A stretch of 64,000 nucleotides of DNA from Cyanoderma ruficeps (Eukaryota > Chordata > Aves > Passeriformes > Timaliidae), in assembly GCA_008694505.1 (NCBI GenBank), contig VZDJ01000048.1:1-64000 (forward strand), in the 5' to 3' direction. The notes under the pieces are model-generated. The model ran no database searches. It saw only the letters and a program-made list of their open reading frames with translations, and was not told the origin of the DNA. How positions within the stretch are numbered: the stretch's first letter is position 1; every line of letters begins with the position of its first letter. Shown here piece after piece: positions 1-45,669 of the stretch. The position numbers were made by a program, and so were the translations under genes.

Positions 1-30177
<30,177 letters not shown>

Positions 30178-32890
30178 AAAGGGCCTCTGCTGCTAAAGGA
30201 AATCATGAAGCCCTACTGCTGTAGCACACATTTGTTACAAAACCTAGTGACCGAGAGAACTCAACTACTTGAAAGTAAAAATGTTAGAAATGTTTGTGAA
30301 AATGTCCCGTTTCTTACTCACCTGAATGACATTTTCAGTTTTATGTGAAATGCTCCTATGATGTCTACAAAATGCTTCTAGACCAGACAGCACAACCATG
30401 CAGGGTTCAGATCTGTGAAGCACTTTGTTTTAAATATTTCATTTATTCAAATAGTGAAATGTTTGGAAATACTTGCCATATTTTTAATAAAGTAAAACTG
30501 TGGCCATTAAGTCACAGCACTTCCTTCTGACCATGTTCAGTTTTATGACAAAGACCAGCTGTGCAGTTTAAAATTGTGGCGTGCATGCACACCTCACTAG
30601 TGGTTATACGTAACTTCTCTTCCACAGACAGCTGTGCTTAACTCTTCCCATTCTGTGCCTTGATGAAGGCCACTTAATCCTAAACATCCTTTTTTCTGAA
30701 GCACAGCCTTAAAAAATACATTCCTTACTTGTCAATATAAATTACTTTAGTGTGTGTACATTCTTGATGTGTTTCAAGGAGACTTATTTTTTTGGTGGCT
30801 AGTTTCATTTCACAGGATGTGCCATATCATTTAACTGCAGGCTATGAGTGGATGAACAGCTGGACATTCCATTTTTCTTGTGAAAATCTGGAATCTTGAT
30901 TTATTAGAATACCATAAAATGGTGATATAATTTCAACATGTTATCTGTAACATTTAAAAAAAAAAACCAAAAAAACCAACAAATCAACAAAAACCCACAA
31001 AAATATAAATTAGTTGATGTATATTAAAAGGTAATGTTTTCAGTACTGAAGAGAGTTGTATCTTAGGATAATGCAGATAATGATTATGTGGTATGGTGTG
31101 ATAATGCTATGTATGGATAAGTTAACTATCAAACTTTGGGGATAAATATGTCCATACTGGCCTTTCACATACTGTTTTAAAAACTTGGATTTTAATGCAT
31201 GACAAAGTTACATGTACATTAACTGTAGTTTGCAGGTAGCTTGAGTAGTTCTGTTGCTTTAAGAAGTAGCTAATACCTATTTTTCCCTTTGTACAGTGCC
31301 AGCAGCTGAAAAGTGGGGTAAAATTGCATCATTTGACGATTTTGCACAATACCTCTACCTAGCGCTAATAGAAATCCCACAAGTACCTGAATTCTCACAA
31401 ATGGCGCCATGTGTATCAGCACTTTTTAGGTGGTGGCACTCAAGTTATTTTTGCAAGTCAGTATCCAAAAGATTGACCTTTCCTGTAAGAACTTCTTGTC
31501 AAATGAAGAACTGTAGACCTCTGTAGTTCTCCCTCTTTCCAGGAGTTTGTATCAGCAGACTTTCGCTCGGAAATGTTTAAAAATTACTTCTGGAATACAA
31601 GCCTGTTGTTTGTGCCAGGCCTGGGCGGGGGGGAATAAAGGGAAGGCAATTAAGAGAGTTAAATGAGCCAGAACTTCTTGTAGTGTTTAATGTTTGTATC
31701 TCCCATAGAAAAGTAGGCTATGGGAAGCTCTTGTCGCATCATGGTTAAAAATAAAAAATCCTCCTGTGTGTAAACATGAAAACTGAAACAATGTAGATTT
31801 TACATAATGTGTTTAATAAATTAAGCTATTAAATGAATTACATCTGAGAATTTCTGTTATGCTTTGGGAAGGGTTTCAGTTTGTAAGCACACCAGTTACA
31901 TTTTTGAAAAGGCCTCTGATTTCAAAATAAAACCAACTCTTCTGTACAAATTTATTATATAGAAAGAACATGCCCAAAACACTGTCCTGACTTTAGTTTT
32001 GCAGCAGATCTTAAAAAAAATCACACCTCTTTCTGAATATTTTTTAAGACCTTCACCCATCACAGCTAAAAGAAAAAAGTGGAATGGAAGGCAATAGCTT
32101 CTGTTGGCAGGTGATAGTACAGGTTATATAATATCAGAGGTTTTCTCTGAAGATGCTCTAGACATTTCTTACTTTCTAAAAAGCTTTTGAAGCCTGAGGC
32201 ATCCTACAGGTCTAACAGCAGCTTCCATACAATTCATCCATGCAAGCCTAGCCCCAGAGTCAGGCTGTGGCTTACTGTGGGTCCAAAAAGGACAGTCGGC
32301 TTTCAGCATCTTTTTACAAAGCCCTGTAAATTACATGTGCCAAGTAGCACATGCAAGTGGAAACTGTGTCTACTGCCAGTCTTTGTGCCAGAGCCTGCTT
32401 TAAGTCAGATCTACACTGATACTGAAGCAGTTAAAGAAAAATTGATAGGGCTGGTTGTGGCACTTGAGTGTCTGCAGTCCATTGCCATAATGGACTGAAA
32501 TTACTTGAACAGGATTCGAACAAGCCTGTCCTCAATTCCTCTCCAGTAAAACAAAGCATTAAGGAAGTTGACACATTATCTTCAGCACTTGTTCCTTCTG
32601 TATTAGTCCAACCAATATTCCTTGCGGCTATTCACCTAACTCATCATTTGGGTCTGAATGAAGTGAAGCAGCACTAGAATTACTAAATTACTGAATTCTG
32701 AAATCAATGTGCAATTCAGTTTTTGAAGTCAATGCTTCATGGTTCCTGTAAATTTGACTGCCTATTGTTATACATGCCTCTGAATCAGTGACCTTTAAAA
32801 AACAGACAGGATGTCAATGGGTCTGCTAGCTGGACTCAGTCTTAGGACACCTTTTCCAACCTTAATGACTCAATGATGTGTATAAATAAA
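30178..32890 (+). other. KIF2A: KIF2A 3' UTR region with several candidate poly(A) signals
   Basis: No coding sequence follows the KIF2A stop. AATAAA hexamers occur at 30486-30491, 31634-31639, 31815-31820, 31926-31931 and 32885-32890. The first would give a roughly 330-nt 3' UTR, and the later ones would give longer transcripts. An A-rich stretch sits near 30957-31003. A CR1-like tail fragment lies near 32840-32880. The true ends cannot be fixed without RNA data. Confidence 0.5.
32820..32882 (+). mobile_element. CR1 3'-tail-like fragment in the convergent intergenic region
   Basis: CACCTTTTCCAACCTTAATG followed by ACTCAATGATG matches the CR1 terminal pattern. Very short. Confidence 0.6.
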
Positions 32891-33718
32891 GTTTTTCTTA
32901 GCGGTTTTGCTAATTTGCATGCATTGCTCTAAATCCCACTGAAACCTATGATCTGTGCTCAAACTTTTCCCTGCCTTAACAGTGAAGTAGCTACTTTAAA
33001 ATATAGCTGGTTCAATTTAGTTAACAAAAAACCCAACCCTGCTGTCTCTGTTTATGAGCCCTGGCCCACTGGTTTTTTTTCCAGTTCCACCAGTGGAGGA
33101 GAGGGTAAAGGCAACTCTGTAAATGATATCAAGCCCACAAGGTAAATTCTTTTGTTTTCTGAGAAAAACTCACTGGGATTCTCAAAGAGAGAAGCAGATT
33201 ACTAACAGGCTTGGAGTGCTGATAGTTACCAGAGGGATGAGAGGTGACAGGCATCTCAAATCAAAAGAAAGGGTTCAAATATACTTTAAACAAACACACA
33301 AATGATTGATACAAAATAAAGAAATTACTACAACTTTCTTTTTGTTGTCCAGATCCCTTACGTGTTCTACTGTTGAGTATTGTGCATGAATACACCGAGG
33401 TAAAGTCCATGATCGGAGAACACAGATGTCAATTATCATTATTCCATGTTTTGGATATATAAAAAAAACCCCATGGTCACGAGGTAACCCAGCACCTCAC
33501 TTCAGCTCTGAAAGAATTTACTGCTTTTAAAATACTGAGCAGTAGCTTCTGGCCTACTGTCTGTGGTAAAACCACATCTAACATTTTATTTTGAGTCCAA
33601 GCATATACACCGTATTCTGTTGGTTGCTTTTACGAGGAGCTTGTCCCATTGCATTCACTCTGGCTTGGGTAAAACTTTAGTAAAAAAAATGCAGCATCTT
33701 TCAGTCTTCTAGCAGTAT
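32891..33718. other. Convergent interval between KIF2A and DIMT1 transcription units
   Basis: Includes the probable DIMT1 3' UTR (up to about 33570). No other gene seen. Confidence 0.5.
33585..33590 (-). terminator. DIMT1: Candidate DIMT1 poly(A) signal
   Basis: On the minus strand this reads AATAAA, about 130 nt after the DIMT1 stop. It is the first canonical hexamer I see downstream of the gene. Confidence 0.4.
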
Positions 33719-38804
<5,086 letters not shown>

Positions 38805-39110
38805 AGCGACGGCTCCGCTTGGATCCCTTCAGGACCGCTCGGTCCGGCTCGGCTCGGCCCCTCACGGTCCGGCTCGGCTCGTCGCGGCCCCGCTCGGCTC
38901 CCCCCGGCCCTGCGCCCCACGTGTCCCGCGGTACCGCAGCCGGCGACCGGCCCCGAGCGTGGCGGTCGGGCGGTGCAGCGCCCCCTGGCGTGCCGGCGGA
39001 CCCGCGGCAGCACGAAGGGTGCGTGTCCCGTCCCGCGCGCGCGCTCGATCCTGGCGGGAACAGCGGGACCGTCCCACCCTTCGGGGGATGGGAGCGGCCG
39101 CGAGTCCTGA
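38805..39110 (-). promoter_or_regulatory. DIMT1: DIMT1 CpG-island promoter
   Basis: Very GC- and CpG-rich DNA immediately upstream of the DIMT1 start; the richness extends into introns 1-2 (about 38300-39110). It contains a perfect E-box CACGTG at 38918-38923 and an E2F-like TGGCGGGAA at 39052-39060, sites common at ribosome-biogenesis genes. No TATA box is apparent. Many long ORFs here are composition artefacts. Confidence 0.7.
38918..38923. promoter_or_regulatory. E-box CACGTG upstream of DIMT1
   Basis: Perfect palindromic CACGTG about 115 bp upstream of the DIMT1 ATG. This is the binding consensus of MYC/MAX and USF proteins. Function here is inferred. Confidence 0.45.
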
Positions 39111-39254
39111 GTGGCAGTGGTCAACAGGGACGATAGAAGTCACGGGTTTACAAAAGCTTTCCAAGGTTTCTTAGTAAGTGATACACGGCGTAGAAACAGG
39201 TGTGTTTAGTCCCCTGTCCTGGTCCGTAAGCACACGGCAGGGGGTTTGGATAAA

Positions 39255-39416
39255 GGGGTAGAATGGAAAGAAAAGAGAAAATGAGAGATGAATGGAAGAG
39301 GGGGAGAGAGAGGAAGAAAGGGAGAGACAGAAAAAGAGAAAGAAAAAGAGAAGGGGAGTGAGAAAGAAAGAGGGAGAGAAAGAAAGAGACAGGATGGAAG
39401 GAAGGAAGGAAGATAG
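39255..39416. repeat. Purine-rich (GA/GAAA/GGAA) tract between the DIMT1 and IPO11 promoters
   Basis: About 160 bp almost entirely A and G on the plus strand, with units GAAA, GAGA and a terminal GGAA run near 39397-39411. It could adopt H-DNA or behave as a length-variable microsatellite. It lies in the AT-richer gap between the two CpG islands. Confidence 0.85.
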
Positions 39417-39768
39417 ATTTTGCAGGGCGACCCTCATCAGTTTCTGCCGATAAGGTAACGCGGAACTTTAACCCCCTGATTGTGTAGAAAGCGCCTTCCC
39501 GCTCATGGCCCGGAGTCGCAGCGCCGATGCAGTCATTCCCAGCCGCCGGCACGCCAATAAAGTATACTTTTTTTTTTACACACTTTCTGTACTTTTTGCT
39601 TTACTTTCTCATATATATATTCAGCGTTATGTTCTGACATAAACGCCACCCATGCCCACCGTGATGCCCTGCCCCACGCGGCTGCAGCCACCCAGAACTC
39701 CCGGGGACCAGATCTGCCAAAGGCAGCACAATCCCCGACTCCCGGGACTCATCCTGCGCGGCCACGTC

Positions 39769-39776
39769 TGACGTCA
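39769..39776. promoter_or_regulatory. CRE palindrome TGACGTCA, copy 1
   Basis: Perfect cAMP-response element, the binding consensus of CREB/ATF bZIP dimers, inside the IPO11-side CpG island. Confidence 0.6.
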
Positions 39777-39869
39777 GCGAGCAGCGCGCCCCGGGGCCCC
39801 GCCCCCTCTACCCCAGGCCCGCCTTTGCCGGCGAAGCGGCGCGGGCTCCGCTCTGGGGTCGCGGAGTTG

Positions 39870-39877
39870 TGACGTCA
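39870..39877. promoter_or_regulatory. CRE palindrome TGACGTCA, copy 2
   Basis: Second perfect CRE, starting exactly 101 bp after the first, in the same CpG island. Confidence 0.6.
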
Positions 39878-40421
39878 GGAGCGCGCGCCGGGGAGGCGGT
39901 GGTGCCGCCGCGGTATTCCCTGGTCCCGGTTCGTGGGAGGCCGGGAGGGGACGGGGAGAGGGGGAAAGGCGCCGGCGGCCTCCAGCGAGGCAGCGCTCGG
40001 GGCGTGGATCGCCGGGCCTGCGTCGCTTCGGGCGGCGCAGCCCCCACTCGCTCGCTTCGGCTGCTGCTCCGCTGGCCGTGCCCCCGATCGCGCTGCCCGA
40101 GCCGGCGCGGCTCCGGCGTGGAGTGCCCGCCACAGGGTGCCGGCTCCGGGGGCACCGCGCCCGGGGTTAAGGCAGCGAGGCCTTCCTTACCTTTTATACT
40201 GGCAGCTGCAAAGGGCCCGCTCGGAGCTGGAAGGAAATAGCTGTTACCTAATGCCAAGGAACAATTTCCCGCTTTCTCCTTGAATAAGGTTTTAGTAGGG
40301 ATAGAATAATGGGAAGGCATGGGAGGAGGATGAGGCGTTAACCTGACAGAACTTGTTTTTTTTGCGGGAAGGGGCGGGCGCGTACTGGCCTTTATTCGAG
40401 GTGGTTGTTTTCTTCCTGCAG

Positions 40422-40490
40422 GCTGAAGAGCAGCAGTTTTTCTGCAGAGTAGAGTCTTCCCCTAATCAGAGGCAGGCTCAGTGCAGCACT
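40422..40490 (+). other. IPO11: Candidate non-coding leader exon (or 3' end of exon 1) of IPO11
   Basis: A pyrimidine-rich tract ending TTCCTGCAG precedes 40422, and a strong donor ACTG followed by GTGAGT ends it at 40490. This is the best donor I see downstream of the IPO11 island. It may be an internal leader exon, or only the donor may be used, with exon 1 beginning in the island. It holds no ATG continuing into the IPO11 frame. Confidence 0.4.
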
Positions 40491-41159
40491 GGTGAGTTAT
40501 TTCTCCAGTTTGTTACCTTAGAGGACAGCAGTGTGTGTAAAATACAAGAACAAGCCCCTAAGTGCAATAGTGATGCTGCTTCCCACTTATGCTTCCGTGT
40601 GCCTTGCTTCCTATGGATCATACGTGAAGTCATCTCTGTAACATATTTGACATGGCTTTTAAACCACCCCACAGAGCACATCAGCAAAACGGGGCCAAAT
40701 TCAAATTGTATTCATAGTGTGTAAGGTATACCTGAACTTTTACAAATAGCAAAAGTTCCTTATGGAGTTTGATTTCTTGAAACTTCATGGCAACACGAAA
40801 TTTGTCACTATTCTCTGTTTTTCTTCTCTCTTTCTTGTTTTTCTTCTCTCATTCTTTCATTGTACTCTACTCATCAAGGGCGTTTACTGTGATAATGATA
40901 AAGTAAAGATTTTTGTCACCCATGCTTTACATATAACATTTCAAAACAGTATCACCAGAAGTGGCATTTTATTGCAATTAAAATGAAAGGGTTGAAACCT
41001 GTTCCAGACCATGAGGGCTGACTGAAACTTGCATTTCTATCTCAGCTGTTCGACACTAGTATGTTCTTATGTGATCTGTCAGGTCTTTTTGAAAATCCTT
41101 TATATTAGGTAAATTAGGAGGAAACCAAAGGAATGAGATTGATCTTATAGTATTGGTCA

Positions 41160-41480
41160 TGATGCCTTGGGAAGGCTGACCTGAAACAGAGAGTGGACAG
41201 TGCTAGAGAATAAAGTAGCTATTTATTGAAAGGCCTTTAGGGTACACCTTGGGCAGGACAGAGCCTGACCAGGGCTGCATCCAGGGTGGGCTAAGAATGG
41301 TCACAAAATGGCTGACCAGTCATGAGATCTTAGACTTTTATAAGTTTTGGTCTGTTTGCATATTGGGGTTTATTTATCCAATTACAGCTTCAGGTTGTGA
41401 AGTCTCATCCTTCTTGTTCCTCCCTCCAGCCCACTGCTGTTTGTGCTTTTGGGCCTGAAAGTTGCCCTTGGTCTGTCTGG
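41160..41480 (-). mobile_element. Endogenous retrovirus solo-LTR-like element
   Basis: Read on the minus strand it has LTR-type promoter order: a TATAAAA-type box near 41335-41343, then AATAAA near 41221-41226. The block with GGGTACACCTTGGGCAGGAC, CACAAAATGGCTGACCAG and CAATTACAGCTTCAGGTTGT matches a bird (songbird) ERV LTR pattern I remember. Exact ends and target duplication could not be fixed by eye. Confidence 0.7.
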
Positions 41481-44399
41481 AAAATGATTTGTTTTGTCTA
41501 CCCATTCTGTGAACAGAGCTGACTGGCACTTAGTATGAGGCTCAGAGCTACACCCTTAGGCAACATAGAATCTGAAATACATGAAAGCTAAAACTTGAGG
41601 CATCAGTCATCCTAGAAATTTATTATTAAACGTTAAAAATATTGTTGTCACTGTAAATACATTCTGTCTGTATCCATTTGGCTTTTCCTATATCATCCTA
41701 TTACACAACCCTGTGACAGAGTAATTTTTGAGTTAATCCTTGTGATTGTGTCACATATTTCTTTACTCCCTGTTTTTTCTGTTGGGAATTTTTGGTCACT
41801 CTGGTGGTTCCTGTTTAATGTGAAAAGTCATTCTTTTTTGAGTTTTTAATATAATCTGATGCACTTTCCTTTACATTGTTGTCCTTGCTTGTTGCTGTCC
41901 TTTATTACTATCGTCCTCATTGTTCTTAGCTCTTGTATCCTCCGTGTCTTCTGCATGCTTTTTTCAGACCTAGGTTTTAGTTTCAGTGTTAAATTTTTGT
42001 AAAATTGAAATTTTGGAAATTCTACTCCTGTATTTCTGTCGGTAGCAGTAGAGGGGAAAAAAACCTCTGAGTCTTCCCTGCTCAGATATTTTTATTTGTT
42101 GTCTTTACTGTGGTTTAAATTGGGCAAACTATAGATAGCTTAGTTCAATTACATTAAAAAAAATGAATATGTAGGTCAATGTGAGGGCACCACAACAAAC
42201 TAAGATTGGAGAGATCTGGCTTAAAACTCCTGAAGTACAGCTGTGTCTGTCTGCAGGAGTAACTTTCACATGTACATCTGTATGTGACAGTAATTAAAAC
42301 TGTTTTTTGAGCGGATCCCACTAAGATGGGAGCTGGTGCTCTCCTTGAGTCAATTGTCTTTACACGGGGCATGCAGAGAATTAAGTTCCCTATAGAAATC
42401 CTGTTGGTGAGAAGGGAAGGTAAGGACTTTGTCAGGGTTGACATTACATGCTAGGACCTGAGCCTGTAATGACTTGCCTTTGCTGGAAGTCACATGTTCC
42501 TCTTTGCTCCTGTAGTGTCCTCTGGTGTCTGTGGGACAGTGTGCTTAGATGGCTTGACTATTTGGGTTGTTTGAGTTTTTATGTTGTGTGTGCCCCTAGT
42601 ATCCCGCCCCTGCCTTTTGCCTTTTCGTGGGTAGTTATGGCTCAGTCACAATTTGTAAGTTTGTTCTGGGTTTACATCACATTTTGACAAGAGTGTGAAA
42701 TAAAAGCTGCTTGCTGTTCTGTTTGCTTTTTTTATGCCTAGCACATTTACCTGTCTAGCAATGTGGTGTGAAAATGATTGGAAAACTTGATCCAAACCAA
42801 AACCTGCATTTTTCCTGCTCCTTCCATCCTTGGGTGTTTATGCGATTCAGGGAGAAGCAGAGGGTTATACTATTTATTTTGGTGACTGTAGCTCTTTGTC
42901 TTAGCTTATTTGTAGCTAGCTTAAACTGCAAATTCGAGTTTTGTGCAGTAAGGATTGATTAAAAATAGTTTGTTGAAAATTTTACTTTTTTTTTTTCTTT
43001 CTGCTTTTTTAAAACTGGAAATTAATGCAAGTAAGACTAGTCACTTCCTAGAAGAAAACAGAAATTGTTCAGAGGAATTTTTAGAAAGTAGTAGTGATAG
43101 ACAGTTTTTTTGCATTTTGCCATTTGTATTTGCTATTCATTTACTTGATATTTTTCCAGTTATTGTTTTGCTATCAAAATCATACAGAATATACCGCTTC
43201 CTTAAATATTTTACAGTATTTATAAACTATTTGGCTTGTGGCAGCCTCATCCATTGTGTGAGTACTGTTCTTTACATGGGATCAAAAAGCTATTGTGCAG
43301 ATTCATTGAAGACTAAACCTTGAGGGCTGTTAAATTCCCTGCCTCTTAACAGAAAATCCTTGAACCGGAGTTTTCTGGATGATGGGCCAGCCTTATGTAG
43401 AAATGTGCTGACTTGTGTATCTGCTGTGGTTTTGACAGAGAAAGAACATTGGGTTACATAAATTTCTGTTATGACCCACTAAGCTTAGTTTGATTTTTCT
43501 TGCAAGTTTTTTTTGAGCAGTAGCTCAAACAGTAGCTGCTCCAGTTTTTATGTGGAAATACAAACCTTTTCAAGAATGAGAAACATTATTAAAAAAGAAG
43601 TGAATATTTCACTTTGATTTTTGTTCTTTTTGTTGTATTTAGAAATGCCAGCTAACTGTTTTGAAATAAGAAACTGAAAACTTGTTTTTTGTGCTTGCGT
43701 TTTACTAAGTTAAGTAAGTATGTCTTGTAATAAGGACTGTTCTAGATGAAGTATATAAATTTCCAGTAGAAGCAAAAGCTGTCAGGTTTTTCCTCCCCCT
43801 TCTTAAGCATGTTATCCTAGAGGTGCTGCCACTGTTGCTGGTGGGTTCAGCCTTGGCCAGTGGCAGGTGTGTCTTGGAGCCATCAGGCACTGCCTCTGTC
43901 AGACGCGGGGAAAGCTTCTTGCAGCTTTTCACAGAAGACACGCCTGTAGTAACCCCCCTTCTGCACAACTGGTTAAAGCACAAAGATTGGAAGATTCTTC
44001 ACAAGGAAAGTATAAAGCAGTGATGGAGTCACCTGTTCAATTACTGCTGTGGAGGTGTGATTTTGTGTTTCATGGGTTTGAAAGTAGGCTTTCTTTAACC
44101 TTAAGACCTTCAAATTTTAGTCAGCTTTTGTTGAGGATGATTGGAGATGAAGAACCTTTTTTTTTAGGGATGTCATATATTTTTTTTTTCAATTGTGCAA
44201 TGCTATTACTCATATGAAAGGTCTTCAGTATTGTGGCTAGTTTTGTTGTTTAGGTGATTTTTCTAAAAAACAAAAATTTAAACCCATGTCAGAATAAATT
44301 TCATTTCTCCCACTTTCTTACCATTACTGCAACAATTTGAATCTTGATTTTTTTTTTCCTGAAGGTGGAAAAGTAAACCTTTTTTCCCATTAAACAAAA

Positions 44400-44640
44400 G
44401 CAAATCAGAGTCATTACAGTTGGAAAGGGCCTCCAAGATTGAGTTGAGCTTTTGACTGATCACTACCTTGTCAGCTACATCACTGCACAAAAAGCCACAT
44501 CCAGTCATTTATTGACCACCTCCAGGGGTGACGACTCCACAACTTCCCTGGGCAGCTCATTTCAATGTTTAACAATCTTTCCGTGAAGAAATTCCTCCTG
44601 ATGCCCCACCTGAACCGCCTCCTCTCTCCTCTTTGAAGAG
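44400..44640 (-). mobile_element. CR1 LINE fragment, minus orientation
   Basis: CATTACAGTTGGAAAGGGCC, the CTCCAGGGGTGACGACTCCA block, CCTGGGCAGCTCATTTCAAT and CTTTCCGTGAAGAAATTCCT are the reverse complement of the CR1 ORF2-end/3'-UTR consensus. Confidence 0.92.
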
Positions 44641-45152
44641 AAGCTGTTATTTGTTGTTTGTTTAGAAGCCTAAGTATATGAATATTTAACTGTATATGTG
44701 TTATTAAAAGTTGAAATAGGCTTTAGACAGTCTTTTTTATAAGCAGAAAACGACTTCAGGCTTCCTTTCATATCTGCGTCTTTTTCTCCTTGTAATGTTG
44801 TTTCTGTGGTCATTATAAATGTTATCTCTGTCATCTGGAGAGCAGTTTTGTTTTGCCTTCATAGAATGCAAAGGTGCATAAGGATGTATATACATTGGAA
44901 ATTTGGCAATACACATTCATAGCTGAGTTGGTTATGCATTTAGCATTTGTGTGCTAAATAAAAAGGAAACCAAATATGAGGAAAATTCTGTTTCATATAG
45001 GAGTAACTGTGAGATTTAATGGTTTTTTAATTAATATGAATTGTTTTGATTAATTTGAATTATAGAATTTAACTATAGGAATGTGTCATTTCTCTCTTGA
45101 AGGAAAAATAAAATGAAAAAATGTTAATAATCTGCATCTTTGTCTCTTTCAG

Positions 45153-45237
45153 ACAACCCCATGGTTTACTCTGCTTACAGCTGAGTAATCATCTCTAGCT
45201 GCAGTTTTGCTCTTAGCTGCTGTGCTTCACAACAGAG
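45153..45237 (+). other. IPO11: Candidate second leader exon of IPO11 with a short uORF
   Basis: Acceptor CTCTTTCAG and donor GAG followed by GTAACT bound 85 bp. Inside, an ATG opens a 7-codon reading frame closed by TGA. It sits about 290 bp before the first coding exon. If spliced in, it would put a short upstream ORF in the IPO11 leader. Only splice-site shape supports it. Confidence 0.25.
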
Positions 45238-45525
45238 GTAACTGTTACACAATCAAAATACTTTCTGCAGTTCCTCAAATCTAGCAAATGTGCTTCTAAT
45301 GATAGATTTAATGCTTGCTCTTTCTGCTGAGAGATTTCTGAAAGCAAATAATTCTGTCCCTGAACCAAAACTGCCTGTGAGTGGGTATCATGCTATCTTT
45401 ACACTGTGTAGTATAATGAAAAATGAGCGTGGGGTGTTTGGTTAATATAAGTGGAAAATACCTGTCTATATTTGCTATCTTTTTTCTTTCTAAGTGTTTC
45501 TTTTTCTTGTTTTTAACGTTTTCAG

Positions 45526-45669
45526 GTTTTCATGGATCTCAACAGTGCTAGCACTGTTGTTTTGCAAGTCTTGACTCAAGCTACTAGCCAAGATACTGCA
45601 GTTCTGAAGCCAGCTGAGGAACAACTGAAGCAGTGGGAGACACAGCCAGGTTTTTATTCAGTCTTGTTG
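45526..45669 (+). CDS. IPO11: IPO11 first coding exon
   Basis: Acceptor TTTTCAG ends at 45525. Six leader bases precede ATG at 45532-45534. Forty-six codons, MDLNSASTVVLQVLTQATSQ... to ...GFYSVLL; donor GTAAGA. Confidence 0.95.

Larger units (their letters stand above)
39640..40240 (+). promoter_or_regulatory. IPO11: Putative IPO11 CpG-island promoter
   Basis: GC/CpG-rich island at the right distance and orientation for the IPO11 transcription start. It contains CRE sites at 39769-39776 and 39870-39877 and a GC box (CCCCGCCCC, around 39797-39806). No TATA box is evident near these. Assignment to IPO11 is positional: the next gene to the right on the plus strand is IPO11, and DIMT1 has its own island. 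Confidence 0.65.
40491..45525 (+). other. IPO11: Putative IPO11 leader intron(s)
   Basis: About 5 kb between the CpG island and the first coding exon. Contains an LTR (about 41160-41480), a CR1 fragment on the minus strand (about 44400-44640) and a candidate leader exon (45153-45237). No other protein gene recognised. Confidence 0.55.

Noticed and set aside
32500..32535. Possible tRNA B-box (GTTCGAATCC) on the minus strand
   Set aside because: The bases around it do not form a T-arm stem, and no A-box, anticodon arm or acceptor stem pairs at the right distance.
39148..39552. 134-codon minus-strand ORF rich in Ser/Leu/Phe
   Set aside because: It is a translation of the purine-rich microsatellite complement, with no start context or homology.
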